Positions 25,631 to 35,246 of a stretch of DNA of 64,000 nt are shown piece after piece. Origin of the DNA: Cloacibacterium caeni (GTDB lineage Bacteria > Bacteroidota > Bacteroidia > Flavobacteriales > Weeksellaceae); the NCBI RefSeq assembly GCF_907163105.1, contig NZ_OU015321.1, forward strand, positions 1,364,001-1,428,000, read 5' to 3'. Within the stretch, counting starts at the first letter, position 1. The number at the start of each line of letters is the position of its first letter. The notes beneath the pieces are model-generated. The model had not been told where the DNA came from. It ran no database searches and saw only the letters and a program-made list of their open reading frames with translations. The position numbers and the translations under genes are program-made.

Positions 25631-25932
25631 TGATGAAATTTGGACTTTTAGATACCGAAATTGAAAATATTCACAAAATTTTTTCTCAAAATCAAGAGAT
25701 AGAAAAAGTTATTATTTTTGGTTCACGAGCCAAAGGAAATTACCGTAATAACTCTGATATAGATTTGGTGATTTTTGGTAACATAAATCTTAGAATTTTA
25801 AATCAAATCAATATTGAATTAGATAATTTATTATTACCTTATACTTTTGATTTATTGATTTATAAAAACATTGAAAATGAAGAAGTAAAAGAACATATTA
25901 AGAGATGTGGCATCATATTTTATAAAAAATAA
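25630..25932 (+). CDS. MNT-type nucleotidyltransferase, antitoxin-like
   Basis: A 100-residue minimal nucleotidyltransferase with the exact signature GS-x10-D-x-D in FGSRAKGNYRNNSDIDLVIF (residues about 33-51) and a later conserved-type acidic position in YTFDLLIYKN. It overlaps the HEPN gene by one base. In known HEPN/MNT systems this enzyme modifies and neutralises the HEPN toxin. The pair downstream of a restriction-modification gene fits a defence or stabilisation module. Confidence 0.92.
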   Translation: MMKFGLLDTEIENIHKIFSQNQEIEKVIIFGSRAKGNYRNNSDIDLVIFGNINLRILNQINIELDNLLLPYTFDLLIYKNIENEEVKEHIKRCGIIFYKK

Positions 25933-25959
25933 AAACTTTTTCACAAAAAACTAATTACC

Positions 25960-26421
25960 ATGAAAAACCTCATCATTATTGCCTTATTTTTCAGTTCTTT
26001 GCTTTCTGCTCAAAGTTTTTACAAGAAAATTTCAGATAAAAACATCAATACAGAAAGACAAACCATTGCCAAAAATTTCATTCAAGAGTTTCTCAATAAA
26101 TGTGAAAATAAAAACTATACTTCTTTTGAAAAATTCAATGTTGCGAAGAAATTTGAGATGTTTTTAGAGGAAAAATTAAGTGAAATCTGTCAAAAAAACG
26201 AAACCGATTTAGGAAAAATAGAATTGCAAGATTTTAATTCTGCTTATATCCATAAAACTTCATTGACAACAGATCCTGTAGAATTGTTTATTTTCAATGC
26301 AAAAACAGAAAAGAATCCTGATATTCAATTTTTAAGCGTTTGGATTTACCAAGACCGAAACTATATTAGCGGAATGGTCATCACCAAAGAAAAGCCCATC
26401 AATCCTAATAAAAGAGAATAA
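25960..26421 (+). CDS. Small secreted protein of unknown function
   Basis: A 153-residue protein with a signal peptide (MKNLIIIALFFSSLLSAQ) and a charged mature part without membrane segments. The central KNFIQEFLNKCENKNYTSFE and the end part IQFLSVWIYQDRNYISGMVI suggest a small mixed alpha/beta fold similar in feel to NTF2-like proteins, but I cannot assign it. It starts 27 bp after the MNT gene. It could be cotranscribed, yet an exported protein is an unlikely partner for the toxin pair. Confidence 0.75.
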   Translation: MKNLIIIALFFSSLLSAQSFYKKISDKNINTERQTIAKNFIQEFLNKCENKNYTSFEKFNVAKKFEMFLEEKLSEICQKNETDLGKIELQDFNSAYIHKTSLTTDPVELFIFNAKTEKNPDIQFLSVWIYQDRNYISGMVITKEKPINPNKRE

Positions 26422-26557
26422 AAAAAGCGGATTTTTTAAACTCCAATTCTATTGATAAACTTCTCTTTTTTAAATAGTAAAAAACTCTCGCAGATTGTGC
26501 AGATTAAGCAGATTTTATTTTTAATCATCTGTTAAATCGGTTAAATCAGCAAGAGAA

Positions 26558-26611
26558 AAATTTAAGTTTAGGCTAAAGCCAAAGGAATTTTCAAAACAAA
26601 AAAGCGGACTA
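26558..26611. repeat. REP-like element copy, right palindrome lost
   Basis: Starts AAATTTAAGTTTAGGCTAAAGCC, then GGAATTTTCAAAAC and AAAAAAGCGGACTA. It is a direct repeat of 26760-26813, but the matching right arm is missing. Two other small palindromes follow: GCGTTC-TTACT-GAACGC (26624-26640) and CGTTCC-TAC-GGAACG near 26675. Confidence 0.75.
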
Positions 26612-26759
26612 TAGAAAAACATAGCGTTCTTACTGAACGCATTTTATTGTTTCTGATTTTCTACACACATTACGTTCCTACGGAACGGTAAATATTGAAA
26701 ACTCTTTCAAATTTAGCAAATTATAATAATCAGCAAAATCTGCACAATTTGCGAGAGGA

Positions 26760-26824
26760 AAATTTAAGTTTAGGCTAAAGCCAAAGAATTTTTTAAAACA
26801 AAAAAGCGGACTAAAGTCCGCTTT
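26760..26824. repeat. REP-like element, complete copy; probable terminator
   Basis: Contains GGCTAAAGCC, a linker, and the perfect hairpin AAAGCGGACT-AA-AGTCCGCTTT. The second palindrome lies between convergent genes (the secreted-protein gene and kbl) and can act as a bidirectional terminator. Confidence 0.8.
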
Positions 26825-26870
26825 CATTGATTTTTATATTTTACATCAGAATGAATTCCGATGCTTATGT

Positions 26871-26890
26871 ATCGTTCGTTGCTCCGCAAC
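26871..26890. repeat. ATCGTTCG hairpin element, copy 1
   Basis: ATCGTTC followed by GTTGC-TCC-GCAAC. It resembles 39043-39062, where the stem has changed on both sides. Confidence 0.65.
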
Positions 26891-26911
26891 TTTCTTAAAG
26901 AATCTAAATTT

Positions 26912-28108
26912 TTAAGAAATTACGCCTAATTCTTTTCCTACTTTTTCGAAAGCAGTAATTGCTTTATCTAAATGTTCACGGGTATGTCCCGCAGAAAGCT
27001 GAACTCTAATTCTTGCTTTTCCTTTAGGAACGACTGGATAGAAGAAACCAATGACGTAAACGCCGTTTTCCATCATTTTTTCTGCAAAAGTTTGGGCCAA
27101 TTTAGCATCGTACAACATTACCGGAACAATCGCCGCATCACCATCAGGAATATCAAAACCTTTGGCTTTCATTTCCGTACGGAAATATTCTGCGTTTTCC
27201 ATGACTTTATCACGAAGTGAAGTATCTTTAGAAAGCATTTCTAGAACTTTCAAAGCCGCTCCTACAATTCCTGGAGCTAGAGAATTTGAAAATAAATACG
27301 GACGCGAACGCTGACGAAGCATGTCGATAATTTCTTTTTTACCCGAAGTAAAACCTCCAAGAGCGCCACCCAAAGCTTTTCCTAAGGTAGAAGTAATAAT
27401 ATCTACTCTTCCCATCACTTCATTGGCTTCATGCGTTCCACGACCTGTTTTACCGATGAAACCTGTTGCGTGAGAATCGTCAACCATTACCAACGCATCA
27501 TATTTCTCTGCTAAATCGCAAACACCTTTTAAATCTGCCACGATTCCGTCCATTGAGAAAACTCCATCTGTTACGATGATTTTAAAACGGTGATTTTGTT
27601 TAGAAGCTTCAATAAGTTGTGCTTCTAAATCTTCCATGTTATTATTTTTATATCTGTATCTCGCTGCTTTACAAAGACGAACTCCATCAATAATAGAAGC
27701 GTGGTTTAATTCATCTGAAATAATAGCATCTTCTTCAGTGAAAAGCGGTTCAAACACCCCACCATTTGCATCAAAAGCTGCAGCATACAAAATGGTATCT
27801 TCTGTTCCTAAAAATTCAGAAATTTTCGCTTCTAATTCTTTATGAATATCCTGAGTTCCGCAGATAAAACGTACCGATGACATTCCGTAACCATGAGAAG
27901 CAATGATATCTTGAGATGCTTTCATCACTTCTGGATGGTTAGAAAGTCCCAAATAATTATTGGCACAGAAATTCAATAATGATTTTCCATTGGCTACAAT
28001 TTCTGCAGATTGTTGTGAAGTAATGATTCTTTCACGCTTGTACAATCCGTCATTTTCGATATTTTCTAGCTCGTTTTGTAAGTGTTTAAGGTATTTTTCT
28101 GAAATCAT
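26912..28108 (-). CDS. kbl: Glycine C-acetyltransferase (KBL)
   Basis: A PLP enzyme of 398 residues that joins glycine and acetyl-CoA to 2-amino-3-ketobutyrate, acting with threonine dehydrogenase in threonine breakdown. The oxoamine-synthase features are clear: [15 protein letters not shown], the PLP lysine in [13 protein letters not shown], and [11 protein letters not shown]. The alternative is another alpha-oxoamine synthase such as BioF, but the N-terminus and overall sequence fit KBL better. No threonine dehydrogenase gene is adjacent in this window. Confidence 0.93.
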   Translation of the reverse strand: MISEKYLKHLQNELENIENDGLYKRERIITSQQSAEIVANGKSLLNFCANNYLGLSNHPEVMKASQDIIASHGYGMSSVRFICGTQDIHKELEAKISEFLGTEDTILYAAAFDANGGVFEPLFTEEDAIISDELNHASIIDGVRLCKAARYRYKNNNMEDLEAQLIEASKQNHRFKIIVTDGVFSMDGIVADLKGVCDLAEKYDALVMVDDSHATGFIGKTGRGTHEANEVMGRVDIITSTLGKALGGALGGFTSGKKEIIDMLRQRSRPYLFSNSLAPGIVGAALKVLEMLSKDTSLRDKVMENAEYFRTEMKAKGFDIPDGDAAIVPVMLYDAKLAQTFAEKMMENGVYVIGFFYPVVPKGKARIRVQLSAGHTREHLDKAITAFEKVGKELGVIS

Positions 28109-28144
28109 TTTTTAGATTTTTTGATTTTCACAAATGTAATAAAA

Positions 28145-28168
28145 AAAGCCTTCATAAAAGAAGGCTTT
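28145..28168 (-). terminator. Terminator downstream of dacB
   Basis: AAAGCCTTC and GAAGGCTTT with loop ATAAAA; the minus strand then has a T-run. Confidence 0.8.
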
Positions 28169-28258
28169 GCCGACATATTCTAAGTGTTGGTTTCTTTGAA
28201 ATTCTAAAATTTTTCATTCCTTCAAAATCCTAAAGGATGGGAAAAATCTTCATATTTA

Positions 28259-29704
28259 CTACAAATCTATCACAGGTTCTAGCAATTGTTCCATTCTGGC
28301 TTTTATTTGGTCTACCGAGCCTAAATAACCGTTAATTAGCAAAGAAAAAGAAAGAATTCTTCCATCTCTTGTTTTAATGTAACCTGCCAAACATTTCACC
28401 CCATTAAGTGTTCCTGTTTTGGCAAAAATTTGACCATAATTATTACCCGATTTAAACATTCTTCTCAGTGTTCCTGTTTCTCCAGCAATCGGCAAAGATT
28501 TAAGGAAATCATCATAATATTTTTCTTTCATTACATCTGCCAAAAACTTCACCTGAGAAATCGGTTTTACTTTATTTGCTCTCGACAAACCACTTCCATC
28601 CGCTAAAACTAAGCCATCAAAATCATATCTTTTTTCTTCTAAATGTCTCACGATGGTTTCTCGTCCCGATTCTAAAGAAACATTTCCTGTTTTGTAAAAA
28701 CCTACCGTTTTCAACAGAGATTCTGCTAAAGCATTATCACTTTTTTGGTTGGTAAAGTAAATAATATCCACCATTGTAGGCGAAGAATATTTCGCTAAAA
28801 ACTGTCTTTCTTCAGGATTTGGGTCAGTCACTCTATTGATGACTTTTCCAGAAATAGGGATTCTATTTTTAATCAAACTCGCTCTAAGATTATTGGCTAA
28901 TAACGCTGGAGCTGCTGGAATCTTCGTAATTAAATTATTGGCTTCAAATTTTTCGGTGAAAGCCATTTTGTGCATATAAGGAGAAACGTAAAAATATCTT
29001 TTTGAAGTGTCAAAAACAGATTTTGCTTTTACGGCAATTCTCTCGTTTTTTGGGTTGATGTTATTCGTATTTCCTACTGGTAAATAGTAATTGTTATGCT
29101 CTAACCAAACTATTTTTTCGGGCAATTCTAATCTTACATCTTGAAAAACAGCAGTTTGCACTACAATATCTCCATTAATTTTCTTAATTCCCGCTTCAGA
29201 AATTTTAGCTAAATAATCGCTGATGATTTGAGAATAAGACCACGCTCCTGCTTTTCCTGTTCCCATAGAAGGATCACCACTGCCAATCACGAAAAGATTT
29301 CCGTTAAGCGTTCCCGTTTCATCAATGGTTCCAGAATATTCTAATTGAGTAATCCATTTGAATCTTCCTCCCAAAAGCGCCATAGAAGCATCGGTAGAAA
29401 GCAATTTAGTAGTAGAAGCTGGAATCAAAGGTTTGTCTTCATTATAACCGGTGATTACTTCTTTCTTTTTGGTATCGTACACTACAAAACCCCAAGTTGC
29501 GTTGCGCAAAAGAGGGTCTTTTTTCATTTTTTCTATATTTTCTTCTAATTGTTCTTTGGGAGAAAGCACGGGTTTTTCTATTCCAGCACTTCCTATTCCA
29601 CTTTTTTCGGTATATATATTAGAAGAAACTGATGAAGTTTGGGCAATAACTGCGGTTTGCATAAGCACAGTTGCAGCTATAACTATTCTTTTCAATTCTC
29701 TCAT
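28259..29704 (-). CDS. dacB: D-alanyl-D-alanine carboxypeptidase/endopeptidase (PBP4)
   Basis: A 481-residue periplasmic class C penicillin-binding protein with a signal peptide (RIVIAATVLMQTAVIAQ). The three active-site motifs are present: S-T-T-K in PASTTKLLSTD, S-D-N in KSDNALAES, and K-T-G in FAKTGTLNG. It trims or cuts peptidoglycan cross-links. It is transcribed alone, with priA upstream on the same strand after a 115-bp gap and a terminator downstream. Confidence 0.95.
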   Translation of the reverse strand: MRELKRIVIAATVLMQTAVIAQTSSVSSNIYTEKSGIGSAGIEKPVLSPKEQLEENIEKMKKDPLLRNATWGFVVYDTKKKEVITGYNEDKPLIPASTTKLLSTDASMALLGGRFKWITQLEYSGTIDETGTLNGNLFVIGSGDPSMGTGKAGAWSYSQIISDYLAKISEAGIKKINGDIVVQTAVFQDVRLELPEKIVWLEHNNYYLPVGNTNNINPKNERIAVKAKSVFDTSKRYFYVSPYMHKMAFTEKFEANNLITKIPAAPALLANNLRASLIKNRIPISGKVINRVTDPNPEERQFLAKYSSPTMVDIIYFTNQKSDNALAESLLKTVGFYKTGNVSLESGRETIVRHLEEKRYDFDGLVLADGSGLSRANKVKPISQVKFLADVMKEKYYDDFLKSLPIAGETGTLRRMFKSGNNYGQIFAKTGTLNGVKCLAGYIKTRDGRILSFSLLINGYLGSVDQIKARMEQLLEPVIDL

Positions 29705-29819
29705 TTTAGACTTTATAATAATCAGATTTTCAATATTCTAACGGGACAAATTTATAAATTATTGCCTTTTCCTATTCTTCTTGTATAGCTAAAACTGTCC
29801 CAAGAATTGTTAAAATTTG

Positions 29820-32258
29820 TTAAAAATCAACAAACGTATCTATTTTGATGCTTTTATAAGCAGTAATTTCTTCGAATTCTTCGAGAGATTTCAGCACGTA
29901 ATCCTTGTATTCTTGGTACTTTTTGCCTCTTGGTAATTTGAGCAAAATCTGATATTGATACAAGAGATTTATTTTACCAATCGGTGCTTTTTCTGGCCCT
30001 AAAATACATGGCAAAGGCAAATATTTTTGCAAAACCGAACTTAAAAACTGAGAAGCTCTCTGTAATTTTTCTTCTTTTCTATGTTTGAGTTCTATTAGAA
30101 CCAATTTCACAAAAGGTGGATACAAAAATTGTTCTCTTTCTTTGAGGAAATGCTCATAAATTTTTGCGGAATTTTCTTCTTTAATCAGTTCAAAGAGTGG
30201 ATGATAAGGATTATAAGTCTGGATATAAATTTTACCTTTTCCAGAGTGTCTACCCGCTCTTCCCGAAACTTGCGTAATCAATTGATAGGCTCTTTCTTCT
30301 GCTCTGAAATCCTGAACATACAACAGTGCATCTGCTTTAGGAATCGCCACTAATTCTATATTATCAAAATCCAAACCTTTAGAAATCATTTGCGTTCCTA
30401 CCACAATTTCGGCTTCTCCAGATTCTATTTTTTCGTAGAGTTTTTCGTAGGCAAATTTCTTACGCATACTGTCTACATCCATTCTCTCTACTTGTGCTTC
30501 TTTAAAGATTTTCTGCGTTTCTTCTTCTATCTGTTCTATGCCAATTCCACGAGTATTGAGGTTTGTACTTTGGCATTTCGGACAGATTTTAGGTTTTTGC
30601 GCTTTGTGACCACAGTAATGGCATTTCAGCTCATTGGTAGATTTATGATAAGTCATCACCACATCACAATTGCTGCAATAGGTAACATGACCGCAACTTT
30701 CGCATTCTACCACGTTTGCGTAACCTCTTCTGTTGTGCAGAATGATGGTTTGCTTTTTATTTTCTAAATTTTCAGAAATTTTATCAATTAAATGCTGAGA
30801 AAAATGACCTACTGAAAGTTTCGATTCTTGAGCTTCTTTGAAATTTATGATTTCATGTTTTGGCAAAGCCACTTCTCCAAATCTTTCTCCTAAGAAAACG
30901 TATTTTAACTTACCATTTTTGGCGGCGTAATAACTTTCTACTGAAGGCGTTGCAGAACCCAAAATCGCTTTCGCTTGATAATAATTTGCCAAAACCAAAG
31001 CGGCATCTTTGGCATTGAAAAAAGGTTTTACTTCACGAGGTTTGTAAGCAGCATCATGCTCTTCATCAATGATGATTAAGCCTAAATTCTGAAACGGAAG
31101 AAACAGCGAACTTCTGGTTCCGATGAGGATTTTAATCTCATTATTTTTGACTTTTCGCCAAACTTCTACCTTTTCGAAATCTGTGAGTTTTTGATGATAA
31201 AAACCGAGTTGTTTTCCGTATTTTTTTTCTAATCTTTGGATAATTTGTTTGGTCAACGCAATCTCTGGAAGCAGAAACAACACATTTTTACCATTAGCAA
31301 TGGTTTCTTCTATTTTTTCCAGATACAAATGCGTTTTTCCTGAACTGGTAACACCATGAAGCAAAACATTTTTGCCTTCACGGAAACCTTCATTCATTTC
31401 TGCTAAAGCTTTTTCTTGAACTTCCGAAAGTTTTTCCAGATTTTCTATTTCGCCTTCATACGTTTCGATTCTATCTTTCTGAAGGTAATATTCTTGCACC
31501 AAATTTTTCTCCACCAAACCTCTTAAATGCGAAGCATTGAAAACTCCATTTTCAAAAAATTGAGACTTTCGCAGCGGTTGATTTTGTGTTTGTTGAGCCT
31601 CCAAAATGGTTAAAAACAAATCTTTTTGTTTTTTGGCTTTGGTTAAACTTTGCAGAATTTCTGACAGATTGCCGAGAATATTTTCATCAATTTTAAGATA
31701 AGCTACTTCTTTGGCTTTATATTTTTCGTAGATTTTTTCGTCTATTAAAATCAGTTGTTCGTCTATGAGCGCTTTTACCGTTTTCACGATTTCTTTTTTA
31801 GGAATAAAAGCTTCTATTTCAGACAAACTAACGAGGCTTTTCACTTCCAGAGCCTGCAACAAGTAGGTTTCATTGGCGTCTAGAACTTCCCAGTCTATTT
31901 CTTTATTCGGATTTCGTTTCAGATAGGTTTCACTTTCTAATTTTAAAGAACTTGGAAACGCAAAACGATAGATTTCGCCAATATTACAGAGATAATATTC
32001 CGAAAGCCAATTCCAAAATTCTAACTGCTGTTTTGGAACAATCGGTTCTGCATCTAGCAATGAATGAATCTCTTTTGGCAAAAATGTTTCAGGTTCATTC
32101 TGATGAATTTCTGCAACGATTCCTGTATAGATTTTTTTTCCACCAAAAGGAACCAAAACACGCATTCCTACTTCGATTTTCGACAAAAATTCTTCGGAAA
32201 CTTTGTAAGTAAAAGTCCCTTTGAGATTAAGTGGTAGAATAATTTGTGCGAAAGTCAA
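29820..32258 (-). CDS. priA: Primosomal protein N' (replication restart helicase)
   Basis: An 812-residue helicase that reloads the replisome at stalled forks. It has the N-terminal DNA-binding domain, Walker A LLHGVTSSGKTHLYL, the DEEH box IIIDEEHDAAYK, and a zinc-binding region with eight cysteines beginning CESCGHVTYCSNCDV and ending CPKCQS. The helicase C-terminal motifs VGTQMISKGLDF and ITQVSGRAGR follow. The length is usual for the family. Confidence 0.97.
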   Translation of the reverse strand: MTFAQIILPLNLKGTFTYKVSEEFLSKIEVGMRVLVPFGGKKIYTGIVAEIHQNEPETFLPKEIHSLLDAEPIVPKQQLEFWNWLSEYYLCNIGEIYRFAFPSSLKLESETYLKRNPNKEIDWEVLDANETYLLQALEVKSLVSLSEIEAFIPKKEIVKTVKALIDEQLILIDEKIYEKYKAKEVAYLKIDENILGNLSEILQSLTKAKKQKDLFLTILEAQQTQNQPLRKSQFFENGVFNASHLRGLVEKNLVQEYYLQKDRIETYEGEIENLEKLSEVQEKALAEMNEGFREGKNVLLHGVTSSGKTHLYLEKIEETIANGKNVLFLLPEIALTKQIIQRLEKKYGKQLGFYHQKLTDFEKVEVWRKVKNNEIKILIGTRSSLFLPFQNLGLIIIDEEHDAAYKPREVKPFFNAKDAALVLANYYQAKAILGSATPSVESYYAAKNGKLKYVFLGERFGEVALPKHEIINFKEAQESKLSVGHFSQHLIDKISENLENKKQTIILHNRRGYANVVECESCGHVTYCSNCDVVMTYHKSTNELKCHYCGHKAQKPKICPKCQSTNLNTRGIGIEQIEEETQKIFKEAQVERMDVDSMRKKFAYEKLYEKIESGEAEIVVGTQMISKGLDFDNIELVAIPKADALLYVQDFRAEERAYQLITQVSGRAGRHSGKGKIYIQTYNPYHPLFELIKEENSAKIYEHFLKEREQFLYPPFVKLVLIELKHRKEEKLQRASQFLSSVLQKYLPLPCILGPEKAPIGKINLLYQYQILLKLPRGKKYQEYKDYVLKSLEEFEEITAYKSIKIDTFVDF

Positions 32259-32413
32259 TGCGGCGATGTGTTGATTTGACGATTTGATGATGATTTTTAC
32301 AAAAATACGGATTTTAGAATTGATTTTTCATGCAAAGTCGCAAAGTTTTTACACAAAGAGCGCGAAGTTTCCTTTAATTTAAATTTAATAAATGAATTAA
32401 GAGAATTAAGTTT

Positions 32414-32486
32414 TAGCTAAAGCTGATAACCAAATTCATAAAAAAAGCGGACTACTTTTCGACTACGCTTAAAGTGACATCCGCTT
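32414..32486. repeat. Degraded REP-like element between priA and proline dehydrogenase
   Basis: TTTTAGCTAAAGCTG followed by AAAAAAAGCGGACTAC, a 30-nt interruption and ATCCGCTTG. It has the same two-part plan as the copies near 26.6 and 26.8 kb, with extra sequence in the second loop. The 32330-32380 stretch before it carries CGCAAAG-type words. Confidence 0.65.
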
Positions 32487-32517
32487 GTATTGATATTTTG
32501 AAAAATTTCTGAAAAAA

Positions 32518-33690
32518 TTACTTTTCTTTTCTTCTTCTTTCTAACTCTTTTTGGATTAATGATAGTTCACGACCTGTCTGTCCTGCCACAGAAGTGTTTT
32601 CCTGCGCTCTTCTGGTAAGATAAGGCACTACATCTTTCACTGGACCGTAAGGCAAATACTTGGTTACATTGTATTTTTTCTCGCCAAGGTAATAGGTAAT
32701 GTTATCACTCATTCCGTACAACTGACCGAAATGGATATTTTCGTGGTCATGAGGTAAACCTTTGGCTTGCATTTTATCCATCGCTAATTCTGTAGATTTC
32801 TCGTTATGCGTGCCAAAAAACGCTGCTACCCTATCTAAATTTTCTAAAACAAAATCTACTGCTGCATTATAATTATCATCGGTAGCTTCTTTGGTTGGCT
32901 GAATTGGGTCTGGATAATTTTTTTCAGCAGCGCGCTCTCTTTCTTTTTCCATGTATGCACCACGAACAAATTTATATCCCAAGAAGTAGTTTTTAGATTT
33001 TGCACGCTCTAAATCTTGAGCCATATATTCTAATCTTCCCGTTCTGTACATTTGGATCGTATTCCAGATGTAGGCTTTCTCTTTGTTGTATTTCTCCATC
33101 ATTTCGTTTACCAAATGGTCTACTGCATCTTGCATCCAAGATTCTTCTGCATCAATCATCAGAATTACCTTATTGTCATAAGCCATTTTGCAAACTTCTT
33201 CATAACGGTTTCTTACACGCTGCCATTCTTCTTTTTCAGAACTGGTTAATTCTTTTCCCGCTGAAACATCTGCATAAAGATCTAATCTACCGAAACCTGT
33301 TGGTTTAAAAACCACAAAAGGAATCGCAGGATTACCAATTGCAAACTTTATGTTTTCTTTAATTTCTTCACAAGTTGTATCAAAAGCCGCTTCTTCTTCT
33401 TTTCCTTCAATGGCATAATCAAAAATGCTTCCTACATGATGCTTAAACATTTTGTCTACCACTTTCATGCTTTGTTCACGAGTTTCGCCACCACAGAATT
33501 GTTCAAACAATGTAGTTTTCACCAAATCTGTTACCAAAGGAAAATTGTTTTTAATGGTGAAATTCAAAACGTTAATTCCCACATTCGTAAGACTTGGATA
33601 TTTAATAGCGGTAAACATCCACTTGGCTTTTTCTAGTTGCGCTGTTGACTTTTCAGCAAAAGCAATTTTAGTATCATTGAAAATTGACAT
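32518..33690 (-). CDS. Proline dehydrogenase
   Basis: A 390-residue FAD enzyme oxidising proline to pyrroline-5-carboxylate, the monofunctional form seen in Bacteroidetes. The barrel motifs KNYFLGYKFVRGAYMEKERE and FFGTHNEKS followed by the C-terminal FGQLYGMSDNITYYLGE, YLPYGPVKDVVPYLTRRA match the family. No P5C dehydrogenase gene is adjacent; the aldehyde dehydrogenase at 45.4 kb is of a different type. Confidence 0.93.
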   Translation of the reverse strand: MSIFNDTKIAFAEKSTAQLEKAKWMFTAIKYPSLTNVGINVLNFTIKNNFPLVTDLVKTTLFEQFCGGETREQSMKVVDKMFKHHVGSIFDYAIEGKEEEAAFDTTCEEIKENIKFAIGNPAIPFVVFKPTGFGRLDLYADVSAGKELTSSEKEEWQRVRNRYEEVCKMAYDNKVILMIDAEESWMQDAVDHLVNEMMEKYNKEKAYIWNTIQMYRTGRLEYMAQDLERAKSKNYFLGYKFVRGAYMEKERERAAEKNYPDPIQPTKEATDDNYNAAVDFVLENLDRVAAFFGTHNEKSTELAMDKMQAKGLPHDHENIHFGQLYGMSDNITYYLGEKKYNVTKYLPYGPVKDVVPYLTRRAQENTSVAGQTGRELSLIQKELERRRKEK

Positions 33691-33819
33691 ATATAATTAT
33701 TTGAAGCCCAAATTTAATGATTGTTATGCAATTACTAAAATATAAATTAAATGATTTTTACAGGTCTAATAATTAAACACTTGTATAGAATAATTTTGTT
33801 ATACAAGACAAAAATCACG

Positions 33820-33846
33820 GCACACCAAAAATTTGGTGTGCTTTTT
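33820..33846 (+). terminator. Terminator-like hairpin before aroB
   Basis: GCACACCAAA and TTTGGTGTGC around AA, followed by five T. It lies just upstream of the aroB promoter box, so it may isolate aroB from upstream transcription. Confidence 0.75.
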
Positions 33847-33851
33847 ATTGT

Positions 33852-33859
33852 TATTTTTG
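33852..33859 (+). promoter_or_regulatory. TAnnTTTG promoter box of aroB
   Basis: TATTTTTG lies 15 bp before the ATG at 33874, so the leader would be only about 8 nt. This supports the ATG at 33874 rather than 33751, which lies upstream of the terminator. Confidence 0.7.
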
Positions 33860-33873
33860 CAAAAATTTTTAGC

Positions 33874-34917
33874 ATGCTTTCTATTTTAGACTCAGAATTT
33901 TCAGCACTTAATACGTTTATACAAGAAAAAAATCCTAGTCAGATATTTATATTGGTAGACGAAAACACTCATCAACATTGCCTCCCTACACTTTTAGGAA
34001 ATCTAGATACCGATATTCACTTTGAAATTATAGAAATAGAATCAGGAGAAGATGCTAAAAATATTTCTACTGTGGTACAACTTTGGGAGATTTTATCAGA
34101 TTTTGAAGCGGATAGAAAATCATTGCTTCTCAATTTAGGAGGTGGCGTGATTACCGATTTGGGCGGTTTCGTAGCTTCTACTTATAAGAGAGGAATTTCT
34201 TTCATCAATATTCCCACTACACTTCTAGCGATGTGTGATGCTTCTATTGGAGGAAAAACAGGAATAGACCACCAATATCTTAAAAATATTGTGGGAACCT
34301 TTGCTGAAGCAGAGCATATTTTGGTTTATCCAGAATTTTTAAAAACGCTGGACTTTGTAGAGTTAAGAAGTGGTTTTGCAGAAATGCTGAAACATGGATT
34401 AATTGCAGATGTTTCTCACTGGAATGATCTCATTACCATAGAAGAACTTACACCCGAAAATATTTCTCCGCATATCGAAAACTCTATGATGATTAAAGAA
34501 AATGTGGTGGTAAAAGATTACAAAGAAAAAAGTCTTAGAAAAATATTAAATTTTGGTCACACCATTGGTCACGCTGTGGAAAGTCTTTGCCTGAAAACAC
34601 ATCATGTCATTCCACATGGTGAAGCAGTAGCGCTCGGAATGATTATCGAAACTAAAATTTCGGAGTTAGAGAATCTTATTTCACCAGAAAAAGCACAACA
34701 CATTATTGAAAATATTCAAAAATACTATCCATATATTTCGATTTCTGCATTTAGCAATGAAGAGATAATCTCACTGATGCTCAATGACAAAAAGAATGAC
34801 CATGGAAAGATTAATTTCTCTATTCTAGAAGGTTTAGGCAAATGCAACTATGACTACAAAGTAAGTCAAGAGCATATAGAACAAGCATTAGAGTATTACA
34901 GAAACATCAATGCATAA
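33874..34917 (+). CDS. aroB: 3-dehydroquinate synthase
   Basis: A 347-residue shikimate-pathway enzyme. It shows the NAD-binding GGGVITDLGGFVASTYKRG, the INIPTTLLAMCDASIGGKTG block, the metal ligands in EMLKHGLI and NFGHTIGHAVES, and HGEAVALGM. The frame is open 41 codons further upstream, but those residues are not part of the family and lie before the promoter box, so I start at 33874. Confidence 0.95.
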   Translation: MLSILDSEFSALNTFIQEKNPSQIFILVDENTHQHCLPTLLGNLDTDIHFEIIEIESGEDAKNISTVVQLWEILSDFEADRKSLLLNLGGGVITDLGGFVASTYKRGISFINIPTTLLAMCDASIGGKTGIDHQYLKNIVGTFAEAEHILVYPEFLKTLDFVELRSGFAEMLKHGLIADVSHWNDLITIEELTPENISPHIENSMMIKENVVVKDYKEKSLRKILNFGHTIGHAVESLCLKTHHVIPHGEAVALGMIIETKISELENLISPEKAQHIIENIQKYYPYISISAFSNEEIISLMLNDKKNDHGKINFSILEGLGKCNYDYKVSQEHIEQALEYYRNINA

Positions 34918-34962
34918 CATAATAAAAACCCATTAACCAAAGGTTATTTGGCAACATATTTG

Positions 34963-34992
34963 AAAGTTTGGCTTTGGCCAAACTTTTTTTTA
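34963..34992 (+). terminator. Terminator after aroB
   Basis: AAAGTTTGG and CCAAACTTT form a 9-bp stem, followed by a T-run. The rest of the 34918-35246 gap is AT-rich and includes four GAAATTA words at 35205-35225. Confidence 0.85.
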
Positions 34993-35246
34993 TGGAATTC
35001 TGTAAAAAACAATGAAAATTTTGTAAAATAATATTTTGAGAAATGCTACAACTTTGCCATAGAAATCTGAACAACTTTTCAGTTTTATTAAGCTTAAAAA
35101 TATGGAGCAAAAATTTTGAAACAATTGTTTAAAATTTTATAACAAGAAGCTTTTACAAAAATTGAAACTTTGCAAAGACAAAAACATAAAACTTAAAAAT
35201 TAGAAATTAGAAATTAGAAATTAATAAGAACAAAAAATTTAAAATT

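Noticed and set aside
26430-26911. Small gene in the repeat-rich gap before kbl
   Set aside because: All frames are short and consist of repeat sequence.
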